Assembly (NCBI GenBank): GCA_018398575.1
Contig: JAGTXZ010000021.1
Coordinates: forward strand, 2,604,001-2,668,000
Reading direction: 5' to 3'
DNA from: Ampelomyces quisqualis
Lineage: Eukaryota > Ascomycota > Dothideomycetes > Pleosporales > Phaeosphaeriaceae
DNA length: 64,000 nucleotides
Below are positions 23,772-31,427 of this stretch, in pieces. The first letter of the stretch is position 1. Every line of letters starts with the position of its first letter. A model generated the notes under the pieces. That model did no database searches and had not been told where the DNA came from. It saw only the letters and a list, made by a program, of their open reading frames with translations. A program made the position numbers and the translations under genes.

Positions 23772-24229
23772 TGTTAAGACTGTTAGTCTAGTAGCAAATA
23801 ATAAGAATGCTAGTGTAGACTAGGGGTACAGCTAAGGTTAGTTTTTGCAGATAGGTGCAGAGTTGCTTTAGATACAGAGGGTATTATTACTAAGACAGTA
23901 AAGACTAGGGCTTTCTAAAAAGAGTAACAATAGTTAGATAGCTTAATATAACTAACTTAAGTTGTTAAAACATAAGTTAAACACAATAATCTATAAGAGC
24001 TTATTATAGTTCTTATATACTTAGTCTTTCTTATAGTTCTTATTGTTCTTAATCTTTATTGTAGATTTTTATAGTTTCTTGTTGCAAGAAACAGTAAGAC
24101 TAAATAAAACTAATAAGAAGGTTACGTAACATGCTTAGCGTGCTATATCCCTGCACTAGGTCTAAGTCTTGCGACCTGTTCCCTTGTTTATTCATAACGT
24201 CTTGTGTTCCCTGTTAGAGATTTGTAACA
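23772..24229 (-). repeat. 5' LTR of Gypsy element B
   Basis: 458-bp partner of 17457-17914, followed by the target duplication TTAAG (24230-24234). Confidence 0.95.
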
Positions 24230-24234
24230 TTAAG

Positions 24235-26910
24235 TTCCTAGGGTTTATTATGCGCCTTAACAGCGTTACAATAGATCTAGAACAGGTTCGCGCAGTTATT
24301 AATTAGCTTACGCTAACGTCCTTTAAGAATGTTTAAGTCTTTCTAGGCTTTGCAAACTTCTATTAACGCTTTATATAAGGTTTCTCTGTTATTATTAGCT
24401 TAATTACTAATCTCCTAAAAGAATTAGTTTAAGGGAAGAAGTCTAGTTCTTTTAACTAGCCTAACGTTGCAGAGAAAGCAAAGCGCTAGCTGTGCGACAA
24501 GTTTACAACTGCGCCTGTCCTGCAGCACTACAATCATACACTCCTATCTAAGTTAGAAACTAATGCCTCTATTTAGGAAGTAGCAGGTATCTTCTCTTAA
24601 CTCTATGCAGATAGGAACTAGTACTCTGTAGCCTTCTAGTTAAGGAAGCTCTTGCCTGCAGAAAGGAACTACTATATATACAACCTAGAGCTCTTTGCTA
24701 TTATTGCAGCAGTGCAGCACTAGCGTTACTACGTTAAGAGGCTAGCAATTTAGTTAGAAATATAGATAGACTATAACAACCTACGCGGCTTTATAGGCAC
24801 GTTAACCTTGTCTAGAAGATAGGCTAGCTAGGCAATAAAGCTAGCTGCTTACAACTTTAAGATTAAGTATTAGTCTAGAAAGACAAATCCTACAGACAGG
24901 CCTTTAAGGTAACCTGTAGACAACAGTAATACGCTAGATGTTTAACTATTAGACATGTTGCTAGCACTGCAAAAGAAGTTGCAGCTAGCAGGAACCTAAG
25001 CTAAGCTACCTAGTAAGGAGCTAGCGTTAGTAGGAAGCTAGACAACAGCTTAACAGCAAGCAGGCACTTTACATCTTAGTAAAGATGTTTCTATAAGCCT
25101 AGCGCACAGCGTTAAGGCAACAGCTACAAGCTACAGCCCTAATTAGAAGATCTCTAAGGGCAGACTAGTAGTGACCCAAAGAGTTACGCAGTTACAAAGC
25201 CTAACGCATAGCGTTAAGGCAACAGCTAGGAGCTACAGCCCTAATTAGGAGATTTCTAAGAGCAGACTAGTAGTGACCCAAAGGGTTACGCAGTTACAAA
25301 GCCTAACGCATAGCGTTAAGGCAACAGCTAGGAGCTACAGCCCTAATTAGGAGATTTCTAAGAGCAGACTAGTAATAGCCTAAAGGGTTACGCAGTTACA
25401 AGCAAAAGCTGCAGCCTTAGAGAGGTTAGCTTATAAGGAACTCTCTAAGTCCTTCTTTAAAATCTGTGTACAAGTACAACAGAATAACCTAGAAGCAGTT
25501 GTAATACGCAGAGACGTTAAATCCCTAGCGTCTGCCTGTTAAGGCGCTAGCGAACGCCTAAGGCACTAGAAGCTTAACGCTTTAGGCAGCCTTTAGTTTA
25601 AGGGCTAATTATATGTCTTACTAGAGCTAGCCCTTAGGGCTAAGCTCCTTAAGCTGTATTACAACAATCTACTTGCTAGCTATTTTAGGCAGGCCAAAAC
25701 GCTTAAGCTTGTAGCCTAATACTACTATTGGCCTAGGCTTAAGAAAGAGCTTAAGGAGTACATTAACTCTTACTTAGTGTGCTAAGGCACAAAGTTGCTT
25801 AAGCAGCGCTCTGCTAGCGTGTTAAACGCGCTCCTCTAACCTTAGAGACTATAGCAAGAAATTACAATAGATTTTGTTACAGGCTTACTACCTGCCAAGC
25901 GCTACAGCGTTATGTACAACGCAATACTTGTTGTAGTTAACAGGTACACAAAAATAGCTAAGTATATCTCTACACAGAAAACAGTTACTGCCTTACAATT
26001 AGCAGATCTGTTTTTAGAACACGTTGTACAATTCTTTAGCTTGCCCAAAGGTATTGTATTAGACTAAGAAAGTGTCTTTACTTTGCAGTTCTAGGCAGAC
26101 TTCTGCTTTATAGCAAAGGTAAAGCGCTAGCTTAGCACTGCCTTCTATCTGCAAACAAACAGCTAAACAGAGCGTTAGAATCAAACGCTAGAGCAATACT
26201 TAAGGGCTTTTATAGGCAATTAACCTAATAATTGGGTACACCTTCTGTTACTAGTAGAGTTTGCATACAACAATGCCAGACAGGCTATATTAGGAGTATC
26301 TCTATTCTTTGTATGCTACAGGTTCTACCTGCGCCTTAACTGCAAGCTAACAGCGCCTACTAAAGTTTCTAGCATTAAACAAAGGTTGCAAAAGCTTATA
26401 CAAACTTAGAACGCTTTAGCTAATTACTAGAACAAAAGCTTGCAATACCAGAAGCAATATTACAACAAGAAACATAGGCCCTAAGGGTTTAGACTAGAGG
26501 ATATAGTCCTCTTATTAACAAAGCATCTGCGCCTGCGCAGCGCTAGCAGAAAGCTGTTGCTGCGCTAGATAGGCCTCTTCCTAGTAGAAGAGCAAATTAG
26601 ATTATAAGCTTTTAGGATCTTACTCCTGTCGCACATAAGAATCTACCTAGTATTCTACACCTCCTTGCTCTAGCTGTTTGTAGCTAGGAAAGGAGAAGAG
26701 TTAACCTTACCTAGGCCTGTTAATCTAGACAACAGCAAGAAGCTACAACAACGCTATAAGGTTAAAGCTGTGTTAGTAAAGAGGCGCAACAAGCGTTTAG
26801 TAAATTACCTAGTAAAATAGAAAGGCTAGCTCTTAGAATATAACAAATAGGTTAATTAAAAAGACATAGACAAATTACTTATAGAGAAGTATAACTAGAG
26901 AGGAGATTAA
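24235..26910 (+). pseudogene. pol of Gypsy element A, part after insertion B (RT end, RNase H, integrase, chromodomain)
   Basis: Continues the RT (FLGFANFY*RFI*GFSVIIS), then RNase H (near 24480-24950; YYIYNLELFAIIAAVQH), then three 102-bp tandem units. Next come the integrase zinc-binding region (near 25600-25830) and the integrase core. The core reads ITIDFVTGLLPAKRYSVMYN, then FSLPKGIVLD*ES and TER*NQTLEQYLRAFIGN, which are the D, D and E boxes. It ends in a chromodomain-like segment NYLVK*KG*LLEYNK near 26800. The in-frame stops are TAG/TAA at Trp or Gln positions. Joining at the TTAAG duplication restores the frame across element B. Confidence 0.85.
25097..25402 (+). repeat. Three tandem 102-bp units inside pol of element A
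   Basis: Units start at 25097, 25199 and 25301, each beginning GCCTA(G/A)CGCA(C/T)AGCG. They encode 34-residue units (SLAHSVKATATSYSPN and onward to VTQRVTQLQ) between RNase H and integrase. The last two units are almost identical. Element E has two units at the same place. Confidence 0.88.
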
Positions 26911-26999
26911 TTACTTATACAATTAATATACAAAAAAAAAAAGGAAAAACATAGAAAAAACAAAGGCGCCTTGCTAGCGCACTACTAGCGCCCTAACAA

Positions 27000-28260
27000 C
27001 GCAACTAGGCACAAATACTGTCTTACTCTAGGAAGTCTTTGTTATCCTCCTTACTCTTATAGAAGCTTAGAAAGCCTAGTAAATTATTACTAAGCCCCCT
27101 AGCCTCCTCCTCCTGCTGTTCCTAGGGGACAGTATTACCTAACTCTAATAGGACCTTGCTTCTTACTAACGCTGTTGCAGCGCGCACTAGGCAACCTAAC
27201 AGATCTAAGCCCTTAACGCGCTTAGACGCGGGCTCCTTAGCAGGACTAGCTAAAGCTAGGCGCTTCTTGCCCTTAGGCTTAGGCTTAGGTTTAGCCTTAG
27301 GCTTAGGCTTAGCCTTAGCCTTAGCCTTGCCCTTGCCCTTCTTCTTAGAAGGAGGTATAGGGCTAGAGCTCTCCTAGGGAGAGGTTTTATCTCTATCTTT
27401 ACCTTTACTACTGCTACTACCCTTAGACCTAGGCTTAGACCTAGTAGGAGACTTTTGCTCCTCTAGATTAAGGTTAGAATTAGACTGCGCATCTGCCTTG
27501 CTAAGTAGAGAAAGGTTAGCCTAGACGCTGTTAGAACGCTAGCGCAGCAACTGCAAGAAATAGGAAAAATAACTTACCTAAGCCTGTAGCAGGTTAAGAA
27601 TACCTTCTACTATAGTAGACAGACAGTTAGTTGCCTTAACCTGCAGAATCTAGATCTTGTTGCTCTTAGGCTAACAACAGCCCTTATACTTAACCTCTGT
27701 GCGCAGAAAAAGCTTTACTAAGCTAGTCTACTAGCGCAGCAACGTCTCTTACGCGTTAACTGCAACAGAATTAGGCTTCTCCTTAGCAGCAAGGCGCTGC
27801 TGCTGCTAGTAGATAGCATTCTAGCCCTTAACAAAATTAGCAGGGACCTTAGGGTAAGGCTTTTGCTTACCCTAGCAGGGGCTGCAGCGTAGGCTACTAA
27901 CCACAAGGTTACAATAGGTGCTAGTAAGCCTTAAGCCTTTAGCGCAGCAGAGGTAAATTAAAATTGCTAACTTAACATTAGGGACGCTACTATAGCAGGC
28001 AACAGGCGTAGCCTAAGCCCTAGGTTAGCGACGTTGCAACGCTAGCGTTATACTACTTACAGAGACAGTAGGAGTAGCAGGCAGAGCAGGCGTAGTGCTT
28101 ATAGTAATTAATATAAGTGCAATAGAGTTGCAACAGCGTAGAGCTAGTAGATAATATAGTAGCAGAATAATGCAGCTGTTACTAAAGAAGCAGAGAGAAT
28201 TACGCACACAAAGTTTTGCTATATTTCTACTATTACTATAGCTACTAGCTGCCTTTTAAA
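27000..28260 (-). pseudogene. Antisense reading frame at the 3' end of element A
   Basis: Lies opposite gag-pol, between the chromodomain end and the 3' LTR. Reading leftward: a Ser/Thr/Pro-rich part; then a Cys cluster near 27916-27875 (YCNLVV, then SLRCSPC) with a Lys-rich stretch after it; a Gln run (YQQQQRLAAKEK); PKSNKI near 27670; and a Ser/Lys-rich region. The C-terminal block of KAK/KPK dipeptides (27270-27345) is followed by KKRLALASPAKEP. The pattern SSSL-x-C-x2-C and the KA block recur on the plus strand of element E. Some plus-strand open stretches here (27156-27377) are only shadows of the KA block. I know no family for it. It is likely a genuine second gene of this Gypsy family, perhaps a nucleic-acid-binding protein. 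Confidence 0.6.
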
Positions 28261-28398
28261 TTTACCTAAAGTTTTAGTCTTAGCATAACAACAGCTACAC
28301 AGCAAACAGGCCTTACAACAACAACGTTAGGTACGCGCTTACAAACCTAACGTTATACAAATTGCTAAAACAGCAATTCTAGAGAGGAGAGAATAATT

Positions 28399-28679
28399 GT
28401 AAGGATGTTACAGCGTAAAGCTGTTAGCTGCGCAGTAACGCGCCTGCGCTACAACAACGCTACTTTAGCGTCTTTACGCGTAGAACGCGTATAGCTACTC
28501 TAGCGCCTTAACAGCGCTACGCTAGCGCAGGCCTAGTATAGTTCTGTTGTAAGGATACGTGTCTAGTTGTATCTATAAAAGGGGGGTTCTGCACTAAAAT
28601 TGCAGAACAGGAATTAACTTACTTCTACCTGTACTACTATTGTTATCCTGTAACTTTGCTGCTATACAAACCTCTTACA
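28399..28679 (+). repeat. 3' LTR of Gypsy element A
   Basis: 281 bp partner of 14793-15074. Visible differences are mainly transitions (for example CCCTAGCG against TTTAGCG). It is followed by target duplication TGCTA (28680-28684). Confidence 0.92.
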
Positions 28680-29660
28680 TGCTATAAAGCACTAGGTTAG
28701 AAGTAAACTCTAGAGAAGGTGTTAGTTTACGCCTTCTATAAGTTAGGTTAGTGTAAGTATGTAATAAAGAGGTGTAATAAACTTACTGCTAATTCTAATC
28801 TGTTACTAGAGCCTACTTCTCTAGCGTTAGCTTATTACAAAACTTAGGCTATTTAGCTTTAAGCTAAGGTGTCTTAAAGCTATTAGTCTTAAGAAGGTGT
28901 AGCTTACAAGTATACTTCTTCTAAATAATCTTCTCTAGAGCTCTACTAGCTCTATATAGTTAGGTGTAAGCTTAACATGTTATTAGCTTTTTTTAAGAGT
29001 CTGCTAGCGCTAAAGCAGACTCCTCTATAGCAAAATTGTAGGCGCGCATATTAATCTTAATTTAAATAACCTCTTATTTTTTTTTAACTTAGGAAATAGA
29101 AGTTTTTAACTACTTAGCTTTGTAATGTAAGTAAAATATATATAATAAAAAAGTGTAATAACTTACCTAACTACTTACTAGCAAAGCGCTTTACTACTAA
29201 AGCTTTAAGCTTATTCTTAAGCTTCTTATTCTGCTGCCTTAGAGACAACGCCTTGTACCTAACGCTCTTTTTAATCTTCTTCTTAAGCTAGTACTTAGCT
29301 AATTAATCTAAAGACTTAGCCTTTGCAATAGCAGCTAGCTCTCTTAATTGTATAGCGCTGCTGCTAAGATGTATGCTAGAGTAGACCTAGAAATTTGTTA
29401 GGTAGCCTTACTTTAGAGTATTACTACTACAAGAATTAAGAATATAGCTAATTTTATTATCTCTAGAAGTAAAACCTTAGATATATTAATATAATTAATA
29501 ACAAAAATTTAGTGCCTTTATCTTAGTAAGTTTAGCCTACTCTTCTTCTTTAAAGTGTAGTAGGATTTTAACTAGAAGAGGTAGCAGAAAGCCCTCTAGC
29601 TAATTAACAACGTTAATTTCCTTAGATTTAATTAATTCTATAGTGTTAAGTGTAATAAAA
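28680..29660 (-). pseudogene. Unknown accessory gene of the hAT element, 5' part (F1)
   Basis: A minus-strand frame conserved between F1 and F2 (54530-55700). It contains KSKEINVVN, GFLLPLLVKILLHFKEEE, NKISYILNSCSSNTLK, LSSSAIQLRELAAIAKAKSLD and a basic coiled segment KKKIKKSVRYKALSLRQQNK. The frame is then interrupted by at least one intron-like gap ('gtaagttt...' type). The rest is at 14545-14792, on the other side of element A. The tail resembles the basic coiled ends seen in some fungal transposases, but I cannot place it in a family. It is the second non-transposase gene of this element besides the histone-like one. Confidence 0.55.
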
Positions 29661-30076
29661 CAATGCAATAAAGCGCGTAGCTAATATAGGCGTGTACTTC
29701 TAGTGTTTTTTTTTGGCAGCCTACTACTTAGGAAACAGGTAGAGTTAGTCTATACGTTACGTTAGCTGCTAGTGTAGTTTTCTGCCTTACAGCCTGCGCT
29801 TACTGCCTTTTGCTACCTTACCTATACAAAATTAACTTTACAAAACTTTACTCTTAATTTTTAATTTGTAGCTAGGCAGAACTAGCAGCTAATTCTAAGT
29901 AGAACTGTAAGTTAATACGTTTTTTTATTACGTTTTTAACTAATTAGCTGTGCTACTAGTTTAAGATCAGAATTTTTACGCTAAGAGGTAATTTCCTGCG
30001 CTAAGCCTACTTTACTGCTTATTTACAAGAAGGCTAAAACACTTAAAAATATTACAGCAGCAACTCTACAACCTAT

Positions 30077-30650
30077 AACACTACTATAATAGCTCTTTGC
30101 AAACGCAAAGCAAAGGTTAATAACGCAGTTACTAGTAGTATAAAGGTTGCTAAAGACCTTGCTAAAAAGTCTGCTAGAAAAAGCTCTGCCCCTACTACTA
30201 GAAAGGTAAGAGCTAAAAAAAAAATATACTTTAAGCCTAGCAGTAAGTAATTATGTTTCTTTATTACGTTTCTTTATTATGCTTCTATGCTAACTAAGTG
30301 TAGCTATAGCTTTGCGTAAAATCTGCTGCTACTAGAAGACTACTAAGCTCCTTATCTATAAGCTGCTATTCTAGCAAGTTGTCTGCAAAATTGCTAGTAA
30401 GTAATGCAAAAGGATACCTTACGTTTGCTTCTAGTAATTAGCTATTAAGGCACTTTAAGAAGCTGCTAAGGCTTTTTTAGTTAGCTTTTTTAAAGGTATA
30501 GTAATTTTTCCTATTTTGTTGCAAAACACTAATTTATTATAGATACTAACATTAACGCAATTTATGCAAAGAGAGTTACTATACAGCATAAGAATGTGCA
30601 GCTAGCTCTTAAGTACTACAAGAAGTTTAATTTTTTAGCTTAGTGTATAT
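30077..30650 (+). pseudogene. Histone H3-like gene captured by the hAT element (F1)
   Basis: Three exons read on the plus strand. Exon 1 (to 30242) gives a Lys/Arg/Ala-rich tail with KVAKDLAKKSARKSSAPTT and ends KKKIYFKPS, comparable to H3 residues 20-44. Intron 1 (30243-30303) starts GTAAGT, has a GCTAAC branch site and ends TAG. Exon 2 reads TIALRKICCY*KTTKLLIY, then KLLF*QVVCKIAS and AIKAL*EAAKAFLVSFFK, matching the H3 alphaN, alpha1 and alpha2 helices. Intron 2 (30496-30542) ends TATTATAG. Exon 3 gives DTNINAIYAKRVTIQHKNVQ, the H3 loop 2/alpha3 signature. Stops fall at Gln or comparable positions and are RIP-type. Loop 1 is longer or altered relative to canonical H3, so an H3 variant (including a CENP-A-like one) cannot be excluded. 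The gene is conserved with the same intron positions in F2. Confidence 0.85.
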
Positions 30651-30929
30651 AGAAATTGCAGAAGCTGTAGGCTTACTGTATTTAAGAAACAAAGTTATAC
30701 TACGTCTGCCTATATAATAAATAAACGTAATAAACATTAGTTTTTTTACATTCTTAACATATTTCTGTCCCTTTAAAATTTAATATATATTTAGAAATTT
30801 ATATATATCTATATATATATATAGTAAGAGGTATACTTAGATTATACTTGTGCACTTCTTATTGCGCTAATAATCTGTTAAGAAGGTATACTATATATTA
30901 AATTTTTATTAATTGCACTAAACTTATGC

Positions 30930-31056
30930 AACCTAACTTTAACCTACAATTAATTACCTCTACTCTAACCTCTACCTCTTATTAGCGTAAAAAGATTAGG
31001 TAGAGGGTTAAGTAGGTTTAGGGTCTTACGTAAAGCTACTCTAACTCTACCTAACC
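30930..31056 (-). repeat. Subterminal CCTAACCT-rich zone of hAT F1, right end
   Basis: CCTAAC/ACCTCTACC words occur in opposite orientation to those at 11165-11310, including CTAACCTCTACCTATTT at the TIR border. An A+T-rich spacer separates the zone from the end of the histone H3-like gene. The same arrangement is present in F2 (about 56925-57055). Confidence 0.6.
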
Positions 31057-31084
31057 TCTACCTATTTACTACTGTATTAGTAGG
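31057..31084 (-). repeat. Right TIR and target duplication of hAT F1
   Basis: The element ends ...CTACCTATTTACTACTGTA at 31076, which is inverted relative to the left end with 18 of 20 positions equal. TTAGTAGG (31077-31084) repeats the left flank exactly. Joining the flanks restores a sequence collinear with the leader of element A. Confidence 0.88.
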
Positions 31085-31171
31085 TTAGCTAGTAGGCTTA
31101 GAGATAGATTTTAATTTATTGTTATTAGGTAACTAGGCTGCTATTCTTTTACAAGGTAAAGAAATTAAAAC

Positions 31172-31427
31172 TATAAAAGGTTTATATAGCAGCAAAGTTA
31201 TAAGATAATAATAGTAGTATAGATAGAAGTATATTAATTTCTATTCTATAACTTTAGTGCAAAACTACTCTTTTGTAGATATAACTAGACGCGTATTCTT
31301 ATAACTAGAATATACTAGGTTTACACTAGTGTAGCGCTATTAAGACGCTAGGGTAGCTGTGCGCGTTTTACGCGTATAATAGCTAGAGTAGTGTTGTACT
31401 AGCGCAGGCGTATTACTGCGCAACTAG
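31172..31427 (-). repeat. 5' LTR of Gypsy element E, truncated
   Basis: It aligns with the reverse complement of the A-family LTR from its TGTAAGAGG end (here TATAAAAGG) to the word ATTACTGCGCAAC. After that the LTR breaks off, about 30 bp before the expected CATCCTTACA end, and Copia relic sequence follows. Upstream, 31085-31171 matches the reverse complement of A's leader between 5' LTR and gag (A 15075-15160). This shows that it is the far end of the same element that begins at 4524. Confidence 0.8.

Larger units (their letters stand above)
17457..24229 (-). mobile_element. Gypsy element B, inserted in RT of element A
   Basis: A complete 6773-bp minus-strand Ty3/Gypsy chromovirus, innermost layer of the nest. 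It has 458-bp LTRs at 17457-17914 and 23772-24229 and a perfect 5-bp target duplication TTAAG (17452-17456, 24230-24234). Its length equals that of its sister C (47239-54011), and internal landmarks lie at the same offsets. The host frame (RT of A) is restored when B is removed. It carries gag, pol, chromodomain and an antisense frame, all RIP-broken. Confidence 0.95.
14793..28679 (+). mobile_element. Gypsy element A, inserted in hAT F1
   Basis: A plus-strand Ty3/Gypsy chromovirus of the same family as E. LTRs are at 14793-15074 and 28399-28679 (TGTAAGGATG...CCTCTTACA), and a perfect 5-bp target duplication TGCTA lies at 14788-14792 and 28680-28684. Without the nested element B it is about 7.1 kb. 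Order: LTR, leader, gag, protease, RT, RNase H, 102-bp tandem repeats, integrase, chromodomain, an antisense frame, LTR. Broken by RIP stops but much better preserved than E. Confidence 0.92.
11139..31076 (-). mobile_element. hAT DNA transposon F1 carrying a histone H3-like gene
   Basis: A class II element inserted in Gypsy element E. The ends are imperfect inverted repeats (TACGCTAGTAAATAGGTAGA on the left; on the right, read inward, TACAGTAGTAAATAGGTAGA). They are flanked by a perfect 8-bp target duplication TTAGTAGG at 11131-11138 and 31077-31084, the size typical of hAT elements. Without the nested elements A and B it is about 6.05 kb. Contents from the left end are: a subterminal repeat zone, a minus-strand hAT transposase, a minus-strand gene of unknown function (split by A), a plus-strand histone H3-like gene, and another subterminal repeat zone. 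A second copy is F2 at 44371-57063. Everything is RIP-mutated, so it is not active here. Confidence 0.88.
4524..31427 (-). mobile_element. Gypsy element E, outermost of a four-level nest
   Basis: A minus-strand Ty3/Gypsy LTR retrotransposon of the same family as element A. Its 3' LTR is at 4524-4794 and its 5' LTR at 31172-31427. Internal sequence occupies 4795-11138 and resumes at 31085 after the hAT insertion F1 (11139-31076). Read right to left it has gag (about 11090-10060), protease/RT/RNase H/integrase (about 10000-6300) and a plus-strand antisense frame (about 4940-6130). RIP stops break every frame. The right LTR lacks roughly its last 30 bp and runs directly into Copia relic H1, so no target duplication can be checked. 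The 5 bp left of the element are AATAG. It is clearly more decayed than A. Confidence 0.85.

Noticed and set aside
25097..25402. CRISPR-like array
   Set aside because: The 102-bp units are contiguous without spacers, in frame within a retrotransposon pol, in a eukaryotic genome.
27156..27377. Plus-strand 73-codon open frame with a Leu/Gly/Ala-rich end
   Set aside because: It is the shadow of the minus-strand KA/KP-rich antisense frame of element A.
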